Source: Burkholderiaceae bacterium
GTDB taxonomy: Bacteria > Pseudomonadota > Gammaproteobacteria > Burkholderiales > Burkholderiaceae_C
Assembly: GCA_019746735.1 (NCBI GenBank)
Contig: JAIERT010000144.1
Location: 1 to 35,288, forward strand
Direction: 5' to 3'
DNA length: 35,288 nucleotides
Of the stretch, positions 13,769 through 21,107 are shown one piece after another (position 1 is the stretch's first letter; each line of letters opens with the position of its first letter). Made by a program: the position numbers and the translations under genes. The notes beneath the pieces were generated by a model. The model saw only the letters and a list, made by a program, of their open reading frames with translations. It did no database searches and had not been told where the DNA came from.

Positions 13769-15294
13769 TGGCCTGGCTCAAAAGTCTGCGTCGCCGCATG
13801 TTCGGTGGCACGCCGGTCTATGACGGCACCGGCGGTGGGCGGCGCGCCCTGGCCTGGATGCCCAGTAACCCCGGTGCGGTGGCCGCCCTGTCGCTGGCCC
13901 AAGACGAACTGCGCGCCAAGAGCCGTGACCTGGTGCGGCGCAACGCCTGGGCTGCCGCTGGAATCGAAGCTTTTGTGGCCAACGCCATTGGCACCGGCAT
14001 CAAGCCGCAAAGCATGGTGCAAGACCAGGTGACGCGCGAAGCCATCCATAGCCTGTGGTGGGACTGGTGCGAACAGGCCGATGCGGCAGGGCTCACCGAC
14101 TTCTACGGTCTGCAGGCCCTGGCCTCCCGCGCCATGCTCGAAGGCGGCGAGGCACTGGTTCGGCTGCGCTACCGTCGCACCGAAGATGGTCTGCCGGTGG
14201 CGCTGCAGATCCAGGTGCTGGAAGCAGAGCACCTGCCAACCACCATGAACCGGGATCTGCCTGGCGGTAATGTCATTCGCGCTGGCATCGAGTTCGACCG
14301 TCTGGGTCGTCGGGTGGCCTACCACCTGTATCGCTCGCACCCCAACGATGGCTTGCTGGCACCGATGTCCAGCAATGCTGGCGGTGATGGCATGGAGACT
14401 GTGCGAATCGACGCCAGCGAGGTGATTCACCTGTTCCGCCCCTTGCGCCCTGGCCAAATACGGGGCGAGCCGTGGCTGACGCGGGCGCTCGTGAAGCTCA
14501 ACGAGCTGGACCAGTACGACGATGCGGAGCTGGTCCGCAAGAAAACCGCCGCCATGTTCGCTGGCTTCATCACCCGCATGGCGCCCGAAGACAACCTGAT
14601 GGGTGAGTCGGCAGCGGATGCCAACGGCGTGGCGCTCGCGGGCATGGAGCCCGGCACGCTGCAGATCCTGGAGCCAGGCGAGGACATCAAGTTCTCAGCG
14701 CCTGCTGATGTCGGCAGTTCCTACGCTGAATTCATGCGCCAGCAGTTCCGCGCGGTGGCCGCTGCCATGGGCATCACCTACGAGATGCTCACTGGGGACC
14801 TGACGCAGGTGAACTACTCCTCGATCCGGGCGGGTCTGCTGGAGTTCAGGCGTCGGTGCGAAGCCCTGCAGCACGGAGTGATCGTGCACCAACTGTGTCG
14901 CCCGATCTGGCGGGCCTGGATGGACCAGGCAGTGCTGGAAGGGGCACTGGACTTGCCTGGTTACCGAAAAGAGAAGCGGCAGTACCAGGCCGCCAAGTGG
15001 ATTCCGCAGGGTTGGAGCTGGGTCGATCCGCAGAAGGAATTCAACGCCATGAAGTTGGCTATCCGTGCGGGCCTCATGAGCCGATCCGAGGCCATCTCCG
15101 GCAACGGCTACGACGCTGAAGACGTGGATCGTGAGATCGCAGCCGATAACGCCCGGGCCGATGCACTGGGCTTGGTCTTTGACTCCGATGCCCGGCATGA
15201 CCAAGCGCTGGCTGCAGTGTCGACAGAGCCAAGCGATCCACAGACTGCTGAGTCTGGCGGTGCGTCACCCAACAACCAGGACCCCCAACCATGA
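13768..15294 (+). CDS. Portal protein, lambda gpB family, 508 aa
   Basis: The dodecameric ring at the capsid vertex. Length and order match lambda gpB (533). Recognisable stretches include RNAWAAAGIEAFVANAIGTGIKPQS, GEALVRLRY, the wing/clip region around EDGLPVALQIQVLEAEHLP, DASEVIHLFRPLRPGQIRGEPWL, and YEMLTGDLTQVNYSSIRAGLLEFRR. These are strongly conserved in the family. The tail end (RHDQALAAVSTEPSDPQ) is flexible. It overlaps both gpW and the following protease gene. Confidence 0.95.
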   Translation: MAWLKSLRRRMFGGTPVYDGTGGGRRALAWMPSNPGAVAALSLAQDELRAKSRDLVRRNAWAAAGIEAFVANAIGTGIKPQSMVQDQVTREAIHSLWWDWCEQADAAGLTDFYGLQALASRAMLEGGEALVRLRYRRTEDGLPVALQIQVLEAEHLPTTMNRDLPGGNVIRAGIEFDRLGRRVAYHLYRSHPNDGLLAPMSSNAGGDGMETVRIDASEVIHLFRPLRPGQIRGEPWLTRALVKLNELDQYDDAELVRKKTAAMFAGFITRMAPEDNLMGESAADANGVALAGMEPGTLQILEPGEDIKFSAPADVGSSYAEFMRQQFRAVAAAMGITYEMLTGDLTQVNYSSIRAGLLEFRRRCEALQHGVIVHQLCRPIWRAWMDQAVLEGALDLPGYRKEKRQYQAAKWIPQGWSWVDPQKEFNAMKLAIRAGLMSRSEAISGNGYDAEDVDREIAADNARADALGLVFDSDARHDQALAAVSTEPSDPQTAESGGASPNNQDPQP

Positions 15295-16529
15295 CTTACC
15301 TTGCCTCCCGCCTGTTCGGGACGCCCCTGCTGATTCACCGACCCAAGCTGGACGTGATTCTCTCCGTGGTCGGGCAGCGCATCGGCATGGCCGATGTCCC
15401 CACGCTGCCTTCCATGGACATGGCCTTTTACCAACGGCCGCCTGCAGCCGCAACCCCTGACGGCATCGCAGTGATACCGATCCACGGCTCGCTGGTCAAG
15501 CGCTCGCTGGGCATGGAAGCCGCCTCAGGCCTGACGTCCTACGGCGAGATCGCCGCGATGTTGGATGCCGCCTTGGCTGATCCCCATGTCAGCGGCATCT
15601 TGCTCGACGTCGACTCCCCGGGCGGCGAAGCCTCGGGCAGTTTCGAGTTGGCCCGCCGTGTGCGCGAGGTGGCAGCCATGAAACCCGTCTGGGCGGTGGC
15701 CAACGATGCCGCGTATTCAGCGGCCTATGCGATTGCCGCCAGTGCCCAGCGCCTGTTCGTAACCGAAACCGGTGGGGTCGGCTCGATCGGCGTCATCGCC
15801 TTGCATGTCGACCAATCGGTCAAGGATGCCAAGGACGGCTATCGGTTTACGGCCATCACGGCGGGCGCCCACAAGAACGACTACTCGCCTCACGAGCCCT
15901 TATCGGATACCGCCAAGAGCGAGTTGCAAGGCGAAGTGGATCGGCTGTATTCCATCTTCACCGAGCACGTGGCTGCGATGCGAGACCTGGACGTTGATGC
16001 CGTGCGCGCCACCGAGGCTGGACTCTTCTTCGGCAGCAATGCTGTGGCCCAAGGACTGGCCGATGGCCTCCAGACGTTGGAGGCCACCCTCAGCGAATTC
16101 CACTCGTATCTCAACGCCCGTAACCATCCGCCGTCTCAGGTGCGGGGCGTCATCCGTGCTGAGGCGGCACCCTTGAAGAAGGAAATGACCATGAATGAAG
16201 AAGAGAAAGTGATCGAGCCTAACGACACCATCAGCTCCGACGAAGCTGCCGTGCTGGTGGCTGAAGCCCGCCGAGAGGTGACTCAGGCTGCCCAGGCCAT
16301 TGCCGAGGTTTGCCTGCTGGCTGGCTGCCCCGACCGCGCGGCCGAGTTCATCGCCGCTGGCAAGACCGAAGCTGATGTGCGGCGCGTCCTGATTGACGCC
16401 CGTGCGGCACGTTCCGAGGCTGATGACATCCGCTCGACCATCACCGTGGATGCCGGTACCCAAAACCTCGACCGCCCGGAGGCATCTCCCATCGTGGCCG
16501 CCGTCAAAAAACTCACGGCCCAGGCCTGA
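15291..16529 (+). CDS. Head maturation protease, S49/gpC-like with C-terminal scaffold, 412 aa
   Basis: The N-terminal ~270 residues are a SppA/ClpP-fold S49 peptidase. The nucleophile is Ser143 in AAYSAAY and the general base Lys195 in AGAHKNDY. Their 52-residue spacing equals that of lambda gpC (Ser166/Lys218, from literature memory). LLDVDSPGGEASG forms the oxyanion-region strand. The C-terminal ~110 residues are helical and acidic, matching the scaffold part. An internal start makes a separate scaffold (see the nested entry). The protease cleaves scaffold and portal during prohead maturation. Confidence 0.93.
   Translation: MTYLASRLFGTPLLIHRPKLDVILSVVGQRIGMADVPTLPSMDMAFYQRPPAAATPDGIAVIPIHGSLVKRSLGMEAASGLTSYGEIAAMLDAALADPHVSGILLDVDSPGGEASGSFELARRVREVAAMKPVWAVANDAAYSAAYAIAASAQRLFVTETGGVGSIGVIALHVDQSVKDAKDGYRFTAITAGAHKNDYSPHEPLSDTAKSELQGEVDRLYSIFTEHVAAMRDLDVDAVRATEAGLFFGSNAVAQGLADGLQTLEATLSEFHSYLNARNHPPSQVRGVIRAEAAPLKKEMTMNEEEKVIEPNDTISSDEAAVLVAEARREVTQAAQAIAEVCLLAGCPDRAAEFIAAGKTEADVRRVLIDARAARSEADDIRSTITVDAGTQNLDRPEASPIVAAVKKLTAQA
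16191..16529 (+). CDS. Nested scaffolding protein (Nu3-like), 112 aa
   Basis: Within the protease gene, in frame, GAAGAAGGA (16175-16183) sits 7 bases before ATG 16191 (MNEEEKVIEPND). The product is acidic and helical (DEAAVLVAEARREVTQAAQAIAEV), as expected of a Nu3-type scaffold. Lambda makes Nu3 the same way, from an internal start in C. A second ATG at 16185 is possible. No protein evidence is available here, so this is a prediction from the embedded ribosome binding site and position. Confidence 0.68.
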   Translation: MNEEEKVIEPNDTISSDEAAVLVAEARREVTQAAQAIAEVCLLAGCPDRAAEFIAAGKTEADVRRVLIDARAARSEADDIRSTITVDAGTQNLDRPEASPIVAAVKKLTAQA

Positions 16530-16556
16530 CGCACCAGACCCAGAAAGGACTGAACC

Positions 16557-16934
16557 ATGACCCCCATCACCGAACAAAACAACCTCGGCGACCTCTTGAA
16601 GTACGAAGCCCCCAACCGCTACTCGCGTGACGTCGCCACCATCGCCGCTGGCCAGAACCTGCCCTTGGGCACGGTACTCGGCCGCAACGCCAGCGATGGC
16701 AAGCACTACGCCATCGACCCCGCCGCCACAGACGGTACCGAGTCCGCAATCGGGGTGCTCGCCAACGCCATCGATGCCACCCATGCCGACCGCAGCGATG
16801 CCATCCTGATCGTACGCCACGCCATCGTGGCCAAGACCGCGCTGGTCTGGCCGCTTTCCCTCACCGGCGCCCAGCGCATGGCCTACGAGCAGCAACTGGC
16901 CGAGCGCGGTGTGCTGGTGCGTGAATCCGCGTAA
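16557..16934 (+). CDS. Head decoration protein, gpD-like, 125 aa
   Basis: Starts after AAAGGACTGAACC. The protein has the gpD beta-rich pattern: SRDVATIAAGQNLPLGTVLGRN, YAIDPAATDGTESAIGVLAN, DRSDAILIVRHAIV and a C-terminal QQLAERGVLVRESA. It binds at the trimer positions of the expanded capsid and stabilises it against DNA pressure. A little longer than lambda gpD (110). Located between protease and major capsid as in lambda. Confidence 0.93.
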   Translation: MTPITEQNNLGDLLKYEAPNRYSRDVATIAAGQNLPLGTVLGRNASDGKHYAIDPAATDGTESAIGVLANAIDATHADRSDAILIVRHAIVAKTALVWPLSLTGAQRMAYEQQLAERGVLVRESA

Positions 16935-16960
16935 ACACCATCCGTTTTTCCATCCCCCCG

Positions 16961-16993
16961 AACCCGCCTGGCCGTCTGGCTTGCGCGGGTTTC
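16961..16993 (+). terminator. Stem-loop between decoration and capsid genes
   Basis: AACCCGC (16961-16967) pairs with GCGGGTT (16985-16991), closed over 17 bases, with a further T and then mixed sequence. The T-run is too short for a strong terminator. It could give partial termination or mark a processing site. The capsid gene has its own GGAG shortly after. Confidence 0.5.
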
Positions 16994-17012
16994 GTCATTT
17001 CTGGAGCCCCGA

Positions 17013-18026
17013 ATGAACAACCCGTTTCTGAACCCTGGATTCTCGATGGCCAGCTTGACTGCTGCCATCAACCTAATCCCCAACCGCTATGGCCGCCTGG
17101 AGGCTTTGAACCTGTTCCCGGCCAAGCCGGTGCGCACCCGCCAGATCATCGTGGAGGAGTACGCCGGTAAGCTCAACCTGCTGCCCACCAAGCCGCCTGG
17201 CTCGCCCGGCACGGTCGGTGAACGTGGCAAACGCAAGCTGCGCTCCTTCGTCATTCCGCACATCCCGCACGACGATGTGGTCCTGCCCGAAGAAGTCCAG
17301 GGCATCCGTGCCTTCGGCTCCGAGACCGAGATGGAGGCCATCTCCGGCGTACTCGCTCGTCACCTGGAGACCATGCGCAACAAGCACGCCATCACGCTCG
17401 AGCATCTGCGTATGGGTGCATTGAAGGGTGAAATCCTGGATGCCGATGGCAGCGTCATCAGCAACCTGTTCACCGAATTCCAGATCACGCCGCAGTCGGT
17501 GAACTTTGATCTGGCCAATGCCAACAGCGAGGTCAAGGGCCACTGCTACGACTTGCTGACCAAGATCGAAGACGCCCTGCAGGGTGAATTCATGACCGGC
17601 GTGCATGTGCTGTGCTCGCCGGAATTCTTCCGGGCACTGACCACCCACAAGGAGGTCAAGACCGCCTACACCAACTGGCAGCAAGGTGCGGTTCTGATCA
17701 ACGACGTGCGCTCGGGCTTCACCTATGCCGGGGTCACCTTTGAGGAATATCGGGGCCAGGCCGCCTACCTGCAAGCCAATGGGGATCTCGGTACCCGTCG
17801 CTTCATTGCCGCAGGCGAGGCCCATGCCTTCCCGCTTGGCACGGTCGACACCTTTGGCACCTACTTTGCCCCGGCCGACTTCAACGAGACGGTCAACACG
17901 CTGGGCCAGTCGCTGTACGCCAAGCAGGCTCCTCGCCAGTTCGACCGTGGCACCGACCTGCACACCCAGAGCAACCCGCTGCCCATGTGTCACCGCCCGG
18001 GCGTGCTGATCAAGCTGACCGCCTGA
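17013..18026 (+). CDS. Major capsid protein, gpE family, 337 aa
   Basis: The length is close to lambda gpE (341). The start has GGAG 7 bases upstream. It carries typical gpE landmarks: SLTAAINLIPNRYGRL, RTRQIIVEEYAGKLNLLPT, RSFVIPHIPHDDVVLPEEVQGIRAFG and the C-terminal RPGVLIKLTA. HK97-fold capsid proteins of this group form the icosahedral shell with gpD bound on the outside. Central LCSPEFFRALTTHKEVKTAY and DTFGTYFAPADFNETVNTLG match the expected A-domain and P-domain strands. Expression is expected to be the highest of the operon. Confidence 0.96.
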   Translation: MNNPFLNPGFSMASLTAAINLIPNRYGRLEALNLFPAKPVRTRQIIVEEYAGKLNLLPTKPPGSPGTVGERGKRKLRSFVIPHIPHDDVVLPEEVQGIRAFGSETEMEAISGVLARHLETMRNKHAITLEHLRMGALKGEILDADGSVISNLFTEFQITPQSVNFDLANANSEVKGHCYDLLTKIEDALQGEFMTGVHVLCSPEFFRALTTHKEVKTAYTNWQQGAVLINDVRSGFTYAGVTFEEYRGQAAYLQANGDLGTRRFIAAGEAHAFPLGTVDTFGTYFAPADFNETVNTLGQSLYAKQAPRQFDRGTDLHTQSNPLPMCHRPGVLIKLTA

Positions 18027-18030
18027 TCCG

Positions 18031-18339
18031 ATGCAAGTTGCATTTGAGCGGGCGGTCTTGCGCCTGTTCGCCCGGCTGGGGGTGCCCGGCACCTACCGGC
18101 TGGCCGATGGTCGCGAGATCGCCACGCGATTCATCGCCAAACAGGCCGATGTGGTCGAGTCCTTCGGCGACACCCGGCTGGTGGTGGCCGCCCACCGCTT
18201 CGATGTGATGGCTCGTGACGTGGCATCTCCCCGCGAGGGCGATCGTTTCACCGTTGCCGGCCAGACCTATCAGGTGGTGGGTGACCCCCTGGCTGATCGG
18301 GACCGCTTGATCTGGACGCTGACTGGAGCACCGCTATGA
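18031..18339 (+). CDS. gpFII-like head-tail joining protein, 102 aa
   Basis: A small protein (MQVAFERAVLRLFARLGVPGTY) with a beta-rich second half (VVAAHRFDVMARDVASPREGD, TYQVVGDPLADRDRLIWTL), as in the FII/Phage_attach proteins that bind the gpW-completed portal and receive the tail. The place straight after the capsid gene fits FII; no separate FI is visible. It overlaps the next start by 4 bases (ATGA). Other prophages carry this under misleading names such as 'ATP-binding sugar transporter'. Confidence 0.8.
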   Translation: MQVAFERAVLRLFARLGVPGTYRLADGREIATRFIAKQADVVESFGDTRLVVAAHRFDVMARDVASPREGDRFTVAGQTYQVVGDPLADRDRLIWTLTGAPL

Positions 18340-18998
18340 AGCTCATAGCGGCACTTGCTGGCAATCTGGATCAGATGCTGGCCGATGAAGTGCGCATAGC
18401 CGAGCAGGCGGTCACGCATTCCATCCGTGAAGCCACCGATGGCCTCAAGACCGAGCTGCGCAGCCAGATCACCGGTGCGGGTCTGGGCCAGCGCCTGGCC
18501 AACACCTGGCGCGGTGAGGTCTACCCCAAGGGTCAGATTAGCATCAAGGCGGCAGGCCTGGTCTATAGCCGGGCACCCGTCATCGTCGGCGCACATGACC
18601 AGGGGGCCACCATCCGTTCCAAGGATGGGTTCTGGCTGGCGATTCCGCTGCCGGCTGCCGGCAAAGGCCCACGCGGCAAACGCATGACCCCCGGTCTTTG
18701 GGAAAAGCTGCGTGGCCAGCGCCTGCGTTTCATCTACCGCCGGGGCAAACCGTCGCTGCTCGTCGCAGAAAACCAGCGCGCCCGCCAAGGCCAACGCGGC
18801 GGTTTCTCGGCCGCTTCACAAAAGGCCCAAGCCACCGGCCGAGGACTGGTCACGGTGCCCATGTTCCTGCTCGTGCCGCAAGTGACCCTGAAGAAGAAAT
18901 TCGACATCGACCGCAGCGCGCGTCGCTGGATCAGCACACTGGCCCAGCGCATTGCCAAACGTTTCGATGAAGCCGACCGCAAAGGGGCAACGTCATGA
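18336..18998 (+). CDS. DUF6441-type minor tail protein, gpZ-like position, 220 aa
   Basis: The protein is helical at its N-terminus (ADEVRIAEQAVTHSIREATDGLKTELRSQI), then has ANTWRGEVYPKGQ and SRAPVIVGAHDQGATIRSKDGFWLAIPLP, the stretch I associate with DUF6441. The middle is basic (RLRFIYRRGKPSLLV), and the end has RSARRWISTLAQRIAKRFDEAD. By position it corresponds to lambda gpZ, which is needed for functional tail ends. The gene overlaps both neighbours by four bases. Confidence 0.75.
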   Translation: MKLIAALAGNLDQMLADEVRIAEQAVTHSIREATDGLKTELRSQITGAGLGQRLANTWRGEVYPKGQISIKAAGLVYSRAPVIVGAHDQGATIRSKDGFWLAIPLPAAGKGPRGKRMTPGLWEKLRGQRLRFIYRRGKPSLLVAENQRARQGQRGGFSAASQKAQATGRGLVTVPMFLLVPQVTLKKKFDIDRSARRWISTLAQRIAKRFDEADRKGATS

Positions 18999-19426
18999 GC
19001 CAAAGAGAGAACGCCATCGGCGCTTTGTTCGCCGTGCTCGGCCAGTTGTCACTGGGTACGATGGTCAAACGCAACGCCGCCTTGCCCGAACGTATCGCGG
19101 ACCACGCCATGGCGATCCTGCGCGACGGCGAGATGGGCGAGCCCGAGGTATCGCTCTCGCCACTGACTTACCACTGGCAGCACCAGGTGGCCATCGAGCT
19201 GTTTGTGGCCGATCCGGATGCCGCTGTGCGTGATGCACGCATGGACGGTCTGCTCACCGAGCTCGCCACCCTGATCGAAGCCGATCGGACGCTCGCCGGT
19301 GTCGTCGAGTACGCCGAAATCGGTCAACCGAAGTTCGATGAACTGGCCCCCGAAGGCACAAGCGGCATCAAGGCCTGCCTACTGCCCGTGGTCCTGCACT
19401 ACAGCAGTGCCGGACCGCTTTCCTGA
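18995..19426 (+). CDS. Tail terminator protein, gpU-like position, 143 aa
   Basis: Reads MSQRENAIGALFAVLGQLSLGTMVKRNAALPERIADHAMAILRD, followed by strands such as PEVSLSPLTYHWQHQVAIELFV and KACLLPVVLHYSSAGPLS. This alternating alpha/beta pattern fits the gpU group, which caps the tail tube and fixes its length. Homologues are sometimes annotated 'acyl-CoA transferase', which this sequence does not support. It sits immediately before the tail-tube gene, as U precedes V in lambda. The family assignment rests mainly on order and size. Confidence 0.75.
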   Translation: MSQRENAIGALFAVLGQLSLGTMVKRNAALPERIADHAMAILRDGEMGEPEVSLSPLTYHWQHQVAIELFVADPDAAVRDARMDGLLTELATLIEADRTLAGVVEYAEIGQPKFDELAPEGTSGIKACLLPVVLHYSSAGPLS

Positions 19427-19450
19427 AATCACATCCAAAAGGAGTTCTGT

Positions 19451-20389
19451 ATGGCCCGTGCCTACGGCGCGAACGCCAGCCTCTTGGCCACGTTCGAATC
19501 CACCTATGGCAGCACCCCGGTAGATGGCTACTGGCAGCTGCCCTTTGTATCTACCTCACTCGGCTCCGAACAGGGCCTGATCGCCAACGATCTGATTGGC
19601 CTCGGGCGCGACCCGAGTGCGCCGATCCGTGACGTGATCAAGGTCGAAGGCGACATGGTCGTTCCGCTGGACGTGCGCCATATCGGCCTGTGGCTCAAGG
19701 CCTTGTTGGGCGAGCCCACCTCGGTGGGCACGGGCGTGGTGACCCACACTTTTGCTTCCGGCAAGCCGAGCCTGCCCAGCCTCACCCTGGAAACGGGTCT
19801 GCCGGATATCCCGGCCTGGTTCGTGGCTTCCGGCGTCATGGTCAACAGCCTGCAGGTGGGCTTTGCCCGCTCGGGAGCCGCGAACGCCACGGTGGGTCTG
19901 GTGGCCCAAGGCGAGGTGCGGCGCACGGCCACGCTGGACGCCACCCCGAGCACTCTGGACTTGCAGCGCTTCAACCAGTTTCAAGGCCAAATCCTGCGCG
20001 AAGGCCAGGCGCTGGGCAATGTGGTATCGGCGCAGCTGACCTATGCCAACAACCTGGAACGCATCGAGACCATCCGCTCCGACGGCAAGATCGACGGGGC
20101 TGATCCCACGGTGGCGAGCCTCACCGGCAATCTGGAAGTGCGCTTTGCCGACACCACGCTGATCGATGCCGCCACGAACAACACCCCGTTGGAATTGACC
20201 TTTGGCTACGCGATCGATGCCGATCACCGCCTGACCTTCATCGCCCACGAGGTCTATCTGCCCAAGCCCAAGCTGTCCATCTCGGGCCCCGGCGGCATCC
20301 AGGCCACCTTCGAATGGCAAGCCGCCAAGGCCACCAGCGTGGCCCGCATGTTCACCGTCGAGCTGGCGAACGACGTCTCTTCCTACTGA
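19451..20389 (+). CDS. Tail tube (major tail) protein, 312 aa
   Basis: Preceded by AAAAGGAG. The N-terminus ARAYGANASLLATFESTYGSTP and the segments WQLPFVSTSLGSEQGLIANDLIG and SLTLETGLPDIPAWFVASGVMVNSL are hallmarks of the large Phage_tube-type tail proteins. The C-terminus (GPGGIQATFEWQAAKATSVARMFTVEL) is similarly conserved. It polymerises as hexameric rings round the tape measure. At 312 residues it is longer than lambda gpV (246), matching the group in many Burkholderiales prophages. Confidence 0.9.
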   Translation: MARAYGANASLLATFESTYGSTPVDGYWQLPFVSTSLGSEQGLIANDLIGLGRDPSAPIRDVIKVEGDMVVPLDVRHIGLWLKALLGEPTSVGTGVVTHTFASGKPSLPSLTLETGLPDIPAWFVASGVMVNSLQVGFARSGAANATVGLVAQGEVRRTATLDATPSTLDLQRFNQFQGQILREGQALGNVVSAQLTYANNLERIETIRSDGKIDGADPTVASLTGNLEVRFADTTLIDAATNNTPLELTFGYAIDADHRLTFIAHEVYLPKPKLSISGPGGIQATFEWQAAKATSVARMFTVELANDVSSY

Positions 20390-20409
20390 TCACCCGACCG
20401 AGGTTTCTC

Positions 20410-20760
20410 ATGATCAAACTCAATCTCCCGCGTGAGCCGCACTGGATCACGCTGGCCGCCGGCGTGCGCCTGCAGGTCCGCCCCGCCACCACGGCGCTGG
20501 TCATGGCCGCGCGCCATGCCGCCTCCAAAGTTTCCGGCACCGATACCGCTGCGGCCGGTGAGCGTACCGCCACGCTGATCACCGAACTGGCCAAGCTGGC
20601 TGTGCTGGCTTGGGAAGGTGTGGCCGACGACAAGGGCAAACCCGCTGCTGTTACGCCTGAGGGTGTGGCAGCGCTGATGGAGCACTGGCTCCTGGCCGAT
20701 GCCTTCGAACGCGAATACCTCGCCGGCCTTTACGCGCTGGACTCCGAAAAAAACGCCTGA
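20410..20760 (+). CDS. Tail assembly chaperone, gpG-like, 116 aa
   Basis: The ATG at 20410 (MIKLNLPREPHWITLAAG) is chosen; the track start at 20314 lies inside the tail-tube gene. The helical, mostly soluble product has repeated Ala-rich helices and ends DSEKNA, right at the slippery site. In lambda, G binds the tape measure and its frameshifted GT form recruits tail tube subunits. The same arrangement is present here (see the fusion entry). Length is close to lambda gpG (140). Confidence 0.85.
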   Translation: MIKLNLPREPHWITLAAGVRLQVRPATTALVMAARHAASKVSGTDTAAAGERTATLITELAKLAVLAWEGVADDKGKPAAVTPEGVAALMEHWLLADAFEREYLAGLYALDSEKNA

Positions 20761-21071
20761 AGGCCCGCACCGCGTGGCACTTCGGTGGCGGGCCGAGCTA
20801 TTGCAGCGCCTGTCTTCAAAGCTGCCCCGAACCGTGCCCCGAGTGCCCCTACACCATGAACGCGCCCGAGAGCCTGGAAGGCTGGCAAGCCGCCAGTGCG
20901 ATTGACATCTGTGCCAGCCAATTGCGCATGGCGCAGGGCCGCGTGGTGGGGCTCGACCTCAATGCCTGGATGCTGGCTTGCGAGTGCACGGGGCTCGATC
21001 GCGCGACGGCAATCGATCTCTTTCCAGCAGTCGAGGCGGGCCTGATGAGCACATTGCAACAAGACACTTAG
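20410..21071 (+). CDS. Tail assembly chaperone GT fusion made by -1 frameshift, about 220 aa
   Basis: A ribosome slipping back one base on A_AAA_AAC (20748-20754) leaves the G frame and continues in the frame of the ORF at 20856-21071, without meeting a stop between 20754 and 21071. The added 105 residues start RLKARTAWHFGGGPSYC, have a Cys-rich stretch (YCSACLQSCPEPCPECPY), then TMNAPESLEGWQAASAIDICASQ and end STLQQDT. G contributes 115 residues. The T-like part lacks its own strong start except ATG 20856. Gene order (between tail tube and tape measure) is the standard place for G/GT. Confidence 0.85.
20748..20794 (+). promoter_or_regulatory. Programmed -1 frameshift signal: heptamer plus hairpin
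   Basis: The heptamer A_AAA_AAC (20748-20754) is in the correct G-frame register. After a 7-base spacer, GGCCCGCACC (20762-20771) pairs with GGTGGCGGGCC (20784-20794), with one bulged C and a 12-base loop. Heptamer type, spacing and stem strength all fit efficient -1 slippage. Lambda uses G_GGA_AAG for the same genes. Confidence 0.88.
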
Positions 21072-21107
21072 ACCCACGATTCACCCGATATCGGATTTCT
21101 TCTTCCC

